Of a stretch of 47,865 nt of DNA, positions 17,498 through 24,728 are shown one piece after another. The stretch is taken from positions 80,204 through 128,068 of the forward strand of contig DHHQ01000005.1 of NCBI GenBank assembly GCA_002403375.1. Reading direction: 5' to 3'. The position numbers and the translations under genes were made by a program. The stretch is from Thiobacillus denitrificans. GTDB lineage: Bacteria > Pseudomonadota > Gammaproteobacteria > Burkholderiales > Thiobacillaceae. The notes below the pieces were generated by a model. That model saw only the letters and a program-made list of their open reading frames with translations, ran no database searches and had not been told where the DNA came from. The first letter of the stretch is position 1. Each line of letters opens with the position of its first letter.

Positions 17498-18496
17498 ATG
17501 AATCTGAAGCACATCGGCAGCACCCTCAAGACCCTGTTGACCCGGCTGTTGATCCCGGCCGCAGCAGCCCTGTCCATTTCGGCGCATGCCGCCCAGCCGC
17601 TCAAGATCGGCTACAGCGACTGGCCGGGCTGGGTCGCCTGGCAGGTCGCCATCGACAAGGGCTGGTTCAAGGAAGCCGGCGTGCCGGTCACGTTCGAGTG
17701 GTTCGATTACTCGGCGTCGATGGACGCCTTCTCCGCCGGCAAGATCGACGCCGTCACCATGACCAACGGCGACGCGCTGGTCACCGGTGCGGCGGGTGCC
17801 AGGAGCGTGATGGTGCTGATCACCGACTACTCCAACGGCAACGACATGATCATCGGCAAGCCGGGTGTCCGCGCGATCAAGGACCTGAAGGGCAAGAAGG
17901 TTGCGGTGGAAACGGGTTTCGTCGAACACCTGCTGCTGCTCAACGGCCTGAAGAAGGCGGGCATGAAGGAGTCCGACGTCACGCTGGTCAACGCGAAGAC
18001 CAACGAGATGCCGCAGATGCTCGCCTCCGGCGACGTCGCCGCGGTCGGCGCCTGGCAGCCCATCGCCGGCCAGACCATGAAGTCCGTGCCGGGCGCCAAG
18101 CCCATCTATACCTCCGCCGACGAGCCCGGCCTGATCTACGACGTGCTCGCCGTGAATCCCGCCAGCGCCAAGCAGCGCCGCGCCGACTGGATCAAGGTCG
18201 CGAAGGTGTGGGACCGTGTGGTCAAGTACATCAACGATCCCAAGACCCAGCCCGATGCCGTGAAGATCATGGCTGCCCGCGTCGGCGTCTCGCCCGAGGC
18301 CTACCTGCCGCTGCTCAAGGGGACCCGGCTGCTGAGCCTCGACGAGGCGAAGAAGATCTACGTGAAGGGCGAAGGCTTCAGGACGCTCTACGGCTCGTCG
18401 AAGATCGCCGATGACTTCAACGTCGCCAACGACGTCTACAAGGCGCCGCAGGACGTGAACGCCTACCTCGATTCGTCCTTCACCTTCGCCAAGTAA
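17498..18496 (+). CDS. ABC transporter substrate-binding protein of the urea/guanidine carboxylase cluster
   Basis: The 332-residue protein has a signal peptide cut near SAHA|AQPL and a periplasmic binding fold of the SsuA/TauA type (LKIGYSDWPGWVAWQVAIDKGWFKEAGV, DLKGKKVAVETGFVEHLLL). It matches the family found beside urea carboxylase genes (TIGR03427), annotated as a putative urea binder. Since the linked enzymes act on guanidine, guanidine or a guanidino compound is the more likely ligand; this is inference. A CAGGAG ribosome site precedes the ATG. It is the first gene after the sigma-54/NikR control region. Confidence 0.88.
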   Translation: MNLKHIGSTLKTLLTRLLIPAAAALSISAHAAQPLKIGYSDWPGWVAWQVAIDKGWFKEAGVPVTFEWFDYSASMDAFSAGKIDAVTMTNGDALVTGAAGARSVMVLITDYSNGNDMIIGKPGVRAIKDLKGKKVAVETGFVEHLLLLNGLKKAGMKESDVTLVNAKTNEMPQMLASGDVAAVGAWQPIAGQTMKSVPGAKPIYTSADEPGLIYDVLAVNPASAKQRRADWIKVAKVWDRVVKYINDPKTQPDAVKIMAARVGVSPEAYLPLLKGTRLLSLDEAKKIYVKGEGFRTLYGSSKIADDFNVANDVYKAPQDVNAYLDSSFTFAK

Positions 18497-18518
18497 TCCG
18501 GCGGACGACGGAGCGGAA

Positions 18519-19481
18519 ATGAGTCTGATCGCCACACTGGCCGGCACCGACAGCGAGACGCGCAAGCGCGCGCTGCTGGGAATCGGCTCGTTCCTGCTGC
18601 CGCTGCTGGTCTGGAGCCTGGTGAGCTACGTGCCCTTCATCTGGCATCCCAAGGTCGAGGTCACCGCTCCCGGTGGCGTCGACTACTTCCAGGTCGGCAT
18701 GCTGGTCGACAAGTCGCAGTTCGCGGACGAGTCGAACACCGCGCGCGAGCAGAACCTCGCGCTCCCGGCCGGCAAGCCGGCCAACCCCATCTACCTGCCT
18801 GCGCCGCACGAAGTGGCGCAGGCGTTCTACACCGGCTTCACCAGGGAGCCGGTGCAGAAGGACGCGCCCTGGCTGCACGAAAGCCTGTGGCACAGCATCC
18901 AGATCATCTTCTGGGGCTTCCTGATCTCGTCGATCGTCGGCGTGCCGCTGGGCATCCTCGCCGGGACCTATTCGAGCTTCGGCCGCCTGTCCGAGCCTTT
19001 CATCGAGTACTTCCGCTACCTGCCGGCGCCGGCTTTCGGCGCCCTGGCGGTGGCCATCCTCGGCATCTACGACGGGCCCAAGATCGCGATCATCGTCATC
19101 GGCACCCTGTTCCAGCAGGTGCTGATCATCGCCAACACGACGCGCAAGCTCGAGGCCACGATCGTCGAGGCGGCCCGCACCCTGGGCACGCGCGGCGCGA
19201 AGCTGCTGACCAGGGTGGTGGTGCCCGGCATCCTGCCCGACCTCTACCGCGACCAGCGCATCCTGCTGGGCTGGGCCTGGACCTACCTGATCGTCGCCGA
19301 GCTGATCGGCACCAGCTCCGGCATCACCTTCTACATCACCCAGCAGGCCCGCTACCAGCATTTCGACAACGTCTACGCGGCGATCATGCTCATCGGCATC
19401 ATCGGCTTCGGTACCGACCTCGTCCTGGCGCGGCTGGGCAAGCGCCTGTTTCGCTGGGACCTCGCCCAGGACCGGAGATAA
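18519..19481 (+). CDS. ABC transporter permease
   Basis: The 320-residue inner-membrane protein belongs to the SsuC/TauC type of binding-protein-dependent permeases. An N-terminal membrane segment (GIGSFLLPLLVWSLVSYVPFI) is followed by an unusually long periplasmic stretch of about 90 residues. The transport domain then follows, with the coupling loop EAARTLGTRGAKLLTRVVVPGILPDLY. It should form a homodimer with two copies of the downstream ATPase. The gene starts 22 bases after the binding-protein gene and has a good ribosome site. Confidence 0.9.
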   Translation: MSLIATLAGTDSETRKRALLGIGSFLLPLLVWSLVSYVPFIWHPKVEVTAPGGVDYFQVGMLVDKSQFADESNTAREQNLALPAGKPANPIYLPAPHEVAQAFYTGFTREPVQKDAPWLHESLWHSIQIIFWGFLISSIVGVPLGILAGTYSSFGRLSEPFIEYFRYLPAPAFGALAVAILGIYDGPKIAIIVIGTLFQQVLIIANTTRKLEATIVEAARTLGTRGAKLLTRVVVPGILPDLYRDQRILLGWAWTYLIVAELIGTSSGITFYITQQARYQHFDNVYAAIMLIGIIGFGTDLVLARLGKRLFRWDLAQDRR

Positions 19482-19484
19482 GCC

Positions 19485-20396
19485 ATGAATCGTGACGACC
19501 TGCCCAGCTACCTGGACCAGTCCGAGGACGTGCGCGCGCGCTTCGACCGCATCCGGCAGCGCGAGACCATCCTCGAAGTGCGCAAGCTCGGCAAGCGCTA
19601 CCGTTCCGCGCAGGGCGAGGTGGACGCGCTGCGCGACCTCGACTTCAGCGTGCGCCGCCGCGAGTTCGTCTGCGTCATCGGCCCCTCCGGCTGCGGCAAG
19701 TCCACCCTGGCGCGCATCCTCGCCGGCCTCGACCGCCACACCTCGGGCGAGGCCCTGCTCGACGGCAAGGCCATCGAGGGGCCGGGCCCGGATCGCGGCA
19801 TGGTGTTCCAGGGCTATTCCCTGTTCCCCTGGCTGACCGTGAAGAAGAACGTCATGTTCGGCCCGCAGATGAAAGGGCTGAGCAAGGACGAGGCGGAGCG
19901 CGATGCGCGGATATGGCTGGACCTGGTGGGCCTGGGGAAATTCGCCGACGCCTACCCGCACCAGCTCTCCGGCGGGATGCGCCAGCGCGTGGCCATCGCA
20001 CGTGCGCTCGTCAACCAGCCGCGCATCCTGCTGATGGACGAGCCCTTCGGCGCACTCGACGCCCAGACGCGCGCGAAGATGCAGTCGCACCTGATCGACA
20101 TCTGGAAGAACATCGACATCACGGTGCTGTTCATCACCCACGATCTCGACGAGGCGATCTACCTGGCCGACCGCATCCTCGTGCTCAAGGCGCATCCCGG
20201 CGAGGTGCAGGAGATCATCGAGGTGCCGGTGCCGCGCCCGCGAACGCCCGCCCAGTTCAACACGCCGGAATTCCTGGCCACCAAGGCGCGCCTCGAAGAA
20301 CTGATCCATCCCGCGCCGGAGCCGCTGCCGGAAGACGAGCAGGCGGTGAAGCCGCACATGATCCGCTTCACCAACGTCGCCGACAACGTGGAGTAA
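19485..20396 (+). CDS. ABC transporter ATP-binding protein
   Basis: The 303-residue nucleotide-binding subunit contains Walker A GPSGCGKST, the signature LSGGMRQRV, Walker B ILLMDEPFGALD and the switch histidine in FITHDLDEAI. It belongs to the SsuB/TauB/NrtD type and completes the importer with the two preceding genes, which are 3 and 22 bases apart. A tail of about 60 residues beyond the ATPase core, ending FTNVADNVE, is longer than usual and of unknown purpose. Confidence 0.92.
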   Translation: MNRDDLPSYLDQSEDVRARFDRIRQRETILEVRKLGKRYRSAQGEVDALRDLDFSVRRREFVCVIGPSGCGKSTLARILAGLDRHTSGEALLDGKAIEGPGPDRGMVFQGYSLFPWLTVKKNVMFGPQMKGLSKDEAERDARIWLDLVGLGKFADAYPHQLSGGMRQRVAIARALVNQPRILLMDEPFGALDAQTRAKMQSHLIDIWKNIDITVLFITHDLDEAIYLADRILVLKAHPGEVQEIIEVPVPRPRTPAQFNTPEFLATKARLEELIHPAPEPLPEDEQAVKPHMIRFTNVADNVE

Positions 20397-20401
20397 AGGC
20401 C

Positions 20402-21184
20402 ATGACACGCTGGTCCGATCTCACCTGGTCCGAAATCCCCGACGTGCTGGCGCGCTGCGGGCACGCCGCCATCCTGCCGGTGGGCGCCACCGAGCAGCAC
20501 GGCCCGCACCTCGGCTGCGGCGTCGATTTCGTGATCGCCGAGCGACTCTGCGCCGCCGTCGCCGCGCAGACCGGCGTGCCCATGCTGCCCACGCTCCCCT
20601 ACGGCTGCTCGCTCGGCCACAGCCGGCGCTGGCCCGGCACGCTCGCGCTGCAGCCGGTCACGCTGATCCAGCTGGTCAAGGAGATCGGCGACTGGGCGTA
20701 TCACAGCGGCATCCGCCGCCTGTTCATCGTCAACGCGCACGTCACCAACGCCGCGCCGCTGCGCTGCGCGCTCGAGATGCTGCGCGCCGAGCACGACGAC
20801 CTGATGGTCGCGGTGGTCAACACCGCGACGCTCAGCGAGCGCGTGCGCGACTTCCACTGCGCCGACGCCGCCGACTGGCACGCCAACGACGCCGAGGCCT
20901 CGATCATGCTGGCCATCGCCCCCGAAGGCGTGCGCCCGGACAAGCTGCCCGAGGCCGACGACCCGGACCGCACCTGCGGCTGCGTCTTCGCCCACCCGGT
21001 CAACCGCACCAGCCTGAACGGCGTCACCGGCACGCCGAGTCTCGCCACGGCGGAGAAGGGCGCGCGCTGGTTCGACTGGCTGGTCGAGGACCTCGCTGGA
21101 CTGATTCAAAAAGGCTGCGTCGAAACGCCGCCGCTCGACCATTCCTATTTCGGGGACGCCGTCCCCGCCGCCGCAACCCGATAG
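20402..21184 (+). CDS. Creatininase-family metal-dependent hydrolase
   Basis: The 260-residue protein has the creatininase fold signature LPVGATEQHGPHL (metal-ligand candidates E31, H33, H36), followed by a conserved aspartate (D42) and the late motif H160-ANDAE. The family hydrolyses cyclic or linear amides, such as creatinine to creatine. Instead of the usual NGHGGN, this protein has NAHVTN at residues 111-116, so the active-site loop differs. It sits 5 bases after the transporter ATPase gene. A role in releasing guanidine or ammonia from a transported compound is inference; the true substrate is unknown. Confidence 0.82.
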   Translation: MTRWSDLTWSEIPDVLARCGHAAILPVGATEQHGPHLGCGVDFVIAERLCAAVAAQTGVPMLPTLPYGCSLGHSRRWPGTLALQPVTLIQLVKEIGDWAYHSGIRRLFIVNAHVTNAAPLRCALEMLRAEHDDLMVAVVNTATLSERVRDFHCADAADWHANDAEASIMLAIAPEGVRPDKLPEADDPDRTCGCVFAHPVNRTSLNGVTGTPSLATAEKGARWFDWLVEDLAGLIQKGCVETPPLDHSYFGDAVPAAATR

Positions 21185-21197
21185 ACAAGGACGCATC

Positions 21198-22610
21198 ATG
21201 AACACCCTCGACGACACCGCCGTGCTGGAAAAACCGGACACCAGCATCCACCACCCTGCCGGGGCGACCGCGCAATTGCAGCGCGAACTGACCGACAAGG
21301 GCGTGAAATACTGCATCGGCGCCTACGTCGACATCCACGGCGTGCCCAAGGCCAAGGTCGTCCCGATCGCCCACCTCGGCCAGATGGCCAAAGGGTCCGA
21401 GCGCTATACCGGCTATGCGCTGGACGGCCTCGGCCAGGCGCCCAACGACGACGAGCTCACCTCGGTGCCGGATCTCGACCGCGCGATCCAGCTGCCGTGG
21501 GAGCCGAAGATCGCCTGGATCCCGGCCGACAACCACTTCCAGGGCAAGCCCTACGCGCTCAACACGCGGGTCGCGCTGAAGAACCAGCTCGCCGAGGCCG
21601 CCAAGCTGGGCTACGGCATGAACCTCGGCATCGAGTGCGAAGTCTTCCTGCTCAAGCAGAAGGAGGACGGCAGCCTGTCGGTGCCGGTCGCCGACGACAA
21701 GCTGACCAAGCCCTGCTACGACGTGCGCGGCTTCGTCGACAACTTCTCCTGGCTCGACAGGATGGCCACCTCGATCAACGACCTCGGCTGGGACCTCTAT
21801 TCCTTCGACCACGAGGACGCCAACGGCCAGTTCGAGTTCGACTTCGCCTACGCCGACGCGCTGACCACCTGCGACCGCCTGACCTTCTTCCGCTTCATGG
21901 CCAAGCACTACGCCAAGGAAGAAGGCCTGCTCGCGACCATGATGCCCAAGCCCTTCGCCGACAAGACCGGCAACGGCGCGCACTTCAACATGTCGCTCTA
22001 CGACCTCGCGACCGGCAGGAACCTGTTCGCCTGCGCCCCCGAGGACGATCCCCACGGCATCGGCCTGACCCCGCTCGGCTACAGCTTCGTCGCCGGCATC
22101 CTCAGGCACGGCCGCGCGCTGTGCGCCGTGTTCGCGCCGACCGTGAACAGCTACAAGCGCCTGGTGCGGCGCGGCGCGATGAGCTACTTCTCGTGGGCGC
22201 CGGTGTTCAACTCCTGGGGCTCGAACAACCGCACCAACTCGGTGCGGATTCCGGCCGGCGGCGGCCGCTGCGAATCGCGCAACGCCGACGGCGCGGTCAA
22301 TCCCTACCTCGCCGCCACCCTGGTGCTGGCCGCCGGTCTCGAGGGCATCCGCGAGGGGCTCGACCCGGGCAACCCGAACGAGGACAACCTGTACGCCATC
22401 GGCGACGACGAGCGCCGCGCGCGCGGCATCGAGTTCCTGCCGCAGACCCTGCAGGAGGCGGTCGCCGCGTTCGCCGCCGACCCGCTCGTCGAGGCCACGC
22501 TGGGCCGCGAACTGCGCGACGAGTTCGTCCGCTACAAGACCGAGGAGTGGGAGGCCTACCACCTCGCGGTTTCCAAGTGGGAAGTCGACCGCTACAGCTA
22601 CATGTTCTGA
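21198..22610 (+). CDS. glnT: GlnT-type (type III) glutamine synthetase family protein
   Basis: The 470-residue protein belongs to the glutamine synthetase fold. It has the beta-grasp start, the metal-binding NLGIECEVFLL and QFEFDFAYADAL, the nucleotide loop NGAHFNMSLYD and the phosphate/glutamate arginines in NNRTNSVRIP. It resembles the Rhizobium GlnT group rather than GlnA. The loop that carries the catalytic flap glutamate in GlnA (PGYEAP before the NRS motif) is replaced by RRGAMSYFSWAP. This is shared with glutamyl-amide ligases, so it may join glutamate to an amine other than ammonia. It starts 13 bases after the creatininase-family gene, inside the guanidine cluster. Confidence 0.85.
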   Translation: MNTLDDTAVLEKPDTSIHHPAGATAQLQRELTDKGVKYCIGAYVDIHGVPKAKVVPIAHLGQMAKGSERYTGYALDGLGQAPNDDELTSVPDLDRAIQLPWEPKIAWIPADNHFQGKPYALNTRVALKNQLAEAAKLGYGMNLGIECEVFLLKQKEDGSLSVPVADDKLTKPCYDVRGFVDNFSWLDRMATSINDLGWDLYSFDHEDANGQFEFDFAYADALTTCDRLTFFRFMAKHYAKEEGLLATMMPKPFADKTGNGAHFNMSLYDLATGRNLFACAPEDDPHGIGLTPLGYSFVAGILRHGRALCAVFAPTVNSYKRLVRRGAMSYFSWAPVFNSWGSNNRTNSVRIPAGGGRCESRNADGAVNPYLAATLVLAAGLEGIREGLDPGNPNEDNLYAIGDDERRARGIEFLPQTLQEAVAAFAADPLVEATLGRELRDEFVRYKTEEWEAYHLAVSKWEVDRYSYMF

Positions 22611-22625
22611 GCGCTGGAACCGACC

Positions 22626-23096
22626 ATGACGACGAAGAACGGAAGCGACAAGGCGTCCAGCCCGGTGAGCCGCATCAGCGTCTCGCTGCCGCCCGACCTG
22701 CTGGCCGAGCTGGACAGCATGGTCGAGAGCCGGGGCTACGACAGCCGCTCGCAGGCCATCGGCGAAATGGTCAATTACCAGCTGGCCGAGCACAAGCGCA
22801 GCCTCGGCAACGAGGTCATGGCGGGCACCCTCACGCTGCTCTACAACCGCGCCACCCGCAGCCTGCAGGAGCGGCTGGCGGACATCCAGTACCACCATGT
22901 CGCCGAGGTCATCAGCTCGCTGCACGTGCACCTGAGCGAGGACCAGATGCTGGAGGTGGTCCTGGTGCAGGGACCGGCGGCCAAGCTGCAGGCCATCACC
23001 CATGAAATGCTCGCCCAGCGTGGCGTCATCACCGGCCGGCTGCAGTTGCTGGCGGCGGTCATTCCGCCGCTGCACGCACCGGGCACGGCCCCCTGA
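22626..23096 (+). CDS. NikR-like ribbon-helix-helix regulator lacking canonical nickel ligands
   Basis: The 156-residue protein has an N-terminal ribbon-helix-helix (RISVSLPPDLLAELDSMVESRGYDSRSQAIGEMV) and a C-terminal ACT-like NikR domain (SSLHVHLSEDQMLEVVLVQG). Against E. coli NikR, the ligands H87 and H89 are kept (here H100 and H102). H76 is tyrosine (Y89) and C95 is methionine (M108). High-affinity square-planar nickel binding is therefore unlikely, and another metal or a cluster metabolite may be the effector. It most likely binds the GTATTA-N16-TAATAC operator at 17451, in front of its own operon. About 15 residues precede the RHH domain. Confidence 0.85.
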   Translation: MTTKNGSDKASSPVSRISVSLPPDLLAELDSMVESRGYDSRSQAIGEMVNYQLAEHKRSLGNEVMAGTLTLLYNRATRSLQERLADIQYHHVAEVISSLHVHLSEDQMLEVVLVQGPAAKLQAITHEMLAQRGVITGRLQLLAAVIPPLHAPGTAP

Positions 23097-23115
23097 TCGA
23101 TCGACTGGATTTCAC

Positions 23116-23853
23116 ATGGCACAAAACCTCAATCCCATCCCCCCCGAGCTGTTCCTGTGGGAAGAAGCGCTTCCCGGCGGCTGTCACTGGTCGGGCATCG
23201 TGCGCCGCGGCAACGCGCTCAGGCTCACCGACCTTTCCGGCCGCGCCAACGTCTCGGCGCTGTTCTACAACGCCGAGGAAAAGCTCGAGCGCTACAACAT
23301 GCCCGATACCCTCAAGGCGCAGCACACCGCGCACCTGACGCGCGGCCACGCCCTCTACTCGGACATGGGCCACGTGCTGTGCTCGGTCATTCGTGACACC
23401 TGCGGCTGGCACGACACCGTGTGCGGCGCGAGCAACGCCGAGATCGTCAAGGCGAAGTACGGCGAGGCGAGCTACCAGACCCACCGCAACGCGATGCACC
23501 GCAACGGCCGCGACGGCCTGCTGGTCGAGCTCGGCAAGTGGGGGCTGGGCAAGCGCGACGTGGTGCCCAACGTCAACTTCTTCAGCAAGGTCGTCGCCGA
23601 CGAGGCGGGCAGGCTGCACTTCGACGAAGCGAACTCGCATCCGGGCGCCCATGTCGACCTGCGCTTCGAGATGAACGTGCTGGTGGTGCTCTCGGCCGCG
23701 CCGCACCCGCTCGACCCGCGCCCCGACTATGCGCCGGGCGACGTCGTGCTGACCGCGTGGAAGGCCGGCGCGCCGGGCGCCGACGACGTCTGCCGTAATT
23801 CGTGCGCGGAAAACCAGCGCGGCTTCCATCAGACCGAAATCCTGTTCCGTTGA
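23116..23853 (+). CDS. Carboxyguanidine deiminase subunit (DUF1989; formerly UAAP1)
   Basis: The 245-residue DUF1989 protein was annotated in the past as urea amidolyase-associated protein 1. Proteins of this pair (CgdA/CgdB) have been shown in other bacteria to deiminate carboxyguanidine to allophanate, so the carboxylase, deiminase and allophanate hydrolase together turn guanidine into ammonia and CO2. Visible motifs are GCHWSGIVRRGNALRLTDLSG, DTCGWHDTVCGASN with putative metal ligands C-x3-H-x3-C, and VNFFSKV. It is followed 9 bases later by the related second subunit, with which it shares the DTCG-x2-D-T-x-G-A core. Confidence 0.88.
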   Translation: MAQNLNPIPPELFLWEEALPGGCHWSGIVRRGNALRLTDLSGRANVSALFYNAEEKLERYNMPDTLKAQHTAHLTRGHALYSDMGHVLCSVIRDTCGWHDTVCGASNAEIVKAKYGEASYQTHRNAMHRNGRDGLLVELGKWGLGKRDVVPNVNFFSKVVADEAGRLHFDEANSHPGAHVDLRFEMNVLVVLSAAPHPLDPRPDYAPGDVVLTAWKAGAPGADDVCRNSCAENQRGFHQTEILFR

Positions 23854-23862
23854 GGTGAACCC

Positions 23863-24522
23863 ATGACTACCTTCAGCCTCGTCGAAAGTCCCCTCGACCC
23901 GCGAAATGCCGTCGTCGACGTTGTCGTCGACGCCGGCGATCCGTGGCTGCACGAAATCAGGAAGGGCCAGGTGTTCCGCATCCTCGACCTCGAGGGCAAC
24001 CAGGCGGTCGATACGCTGTTCTACAACGCGCGCGACCCGGAGGAGCGCTACAGCGCCGCCGACACCGTGCGTGCGCAGGGCGCGCTCTACCTCACCGCCG
24101 GCACCCGGCTGATGTCGACCGAAGGCAGGGTGATGCTGACGATCACCGCCGACACCTGCGGCCGCCACGACACCCTCGGCGGCGCCTGTTCGTGCGAGAG
24201 CAACACCGTCCGGTACGCGCTCGACAAGCGGCCGATGCACTCGTGCCGCGACAGCTTCCTGCATGCGCTCGCGCATTACGACGGCGGGCTGACCAAGCGC
24301 GACCTCACCAGCAACATCAACTTCTTCATGAACGTTCCGGTGACGCCGGCGGGGGGGCTGGAATTCGCCGACGGCGTGTCGGCGCCGGGCAAGTACGTCG
24401 AGATGCGCGCCGAGATGGACGTGCTGTGCCTGATCTCCAACTGCCCGCAGCTCAACAATCCCTGCAACGCCTACAACCCGACGCCGGTGCGCGTGCTGGT
24501 CTGGGACGCGCCTGAACAATGA
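23863..24522 (+). CDS. Carboxyguanidine deiminase subunit (DUF1989; formerly UAAP2)
   Basis: The 219-residue partner has the same fold: FRILDLEGNQAVDTLFYNARDPEERYSAADTV, then DTCGRHDTLGGACSCESN and INFFMNVPV. The DTCG-R-H-D-T and GACSCE segments carry the likely zinc ligands. Together with the previous gene product it should form the heteromeric carboxyguanidine deiminase. The gene stops at 24522, and the P1 hairpin of the guanidine-II riboswitch begins 7 bases later. The deiminase genes therefore lie upstream of the riboswitch, while the carboxylase lies downstream. Confidence 0.88.
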   Translation: MTTFSLVESPLDPRNAVVDVVVDAGDPWLHEIRKGQVFRILDLEGNQAVDTLFYNARDPEERYSAADTVRAQGALYLTAGTRLMSTEGRVMLTITADTCGRHDTLGGACSCESNTVRYALDKRPMHSCRDSFLHALAHYDGGLTKRDLTSNINFFMNVPVTPAGGLEFADGVSAPGKYVEMRAEMDVLCLISNCPQLNNPCNAYNPTPVRVLVWDAPEQ

Positions 24523-24529
24523 AAACAGC

Positions 24530-24718
24530 CGGCTCGGGACGGCCCGGGCTGCAGGAAAGGAGAGGCTGAAGAACCGTAGCGAGCGGACACAGGGCAAGGC
24601 GCACGGCGCGCAGGAACCGGAATGTACATGCACGTACATGAGGATTCCGAGCACCGCGCAACACCGCCCTGTGTTCGCGCAGTAGGTTATTCAGCCTCTC
24701 CGGAGCGGGACGACCCGC
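24530..24718 (+). promoter_or_regulatory. Guanidine-II (mini-ykkC) riboswitch with a 143-bp insert in its linker
   Basis: Two hairpins with the diagnostic ACGR loops flank the region. P1 (24530-24551) is CGGCTCGGG-ACGG-CCCGGGCTG, and P2 (24705-24718) is GCGGG-ACGA-CCCGC. The ribosome site AAGGA starts on the base after P2, and the carboxylase ATG is 10 bases from P2. In known examples each ACGR loop helps form a guanidine pocket, and ligand-stabilised hairpins free the ribosome site. Here the linker is about 150 bases instead of a few tens, and nearly all of it is an inverted repeat that can fold up by itself. Ligand identity is supported by the downstream enzyme. Confidence 0.8.
24559..24701. 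repeat. 143-bp imperfect inverted repeat inside the riboswitch linker
   Basis: Terminal 12-mers GGAGAGGCTGAA (24559-24570) and TTCAGCCTCTCC (24690-24701) are perfect complements. Pairing continues inward through ACACAGGGC/GCCCTGTGT and CGGAAT/ATTCCG to a centre at GTACATGCACGTAC. The arms are about 70 bases each with scattered mismatches. The layout looks like a small palindromic interspersed element (REP/MITE type) without coding capacity. Genome copies would prove mobility. Confidence 0.75.
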
Positions 24719-24728
24719 AAGGAAAAAT

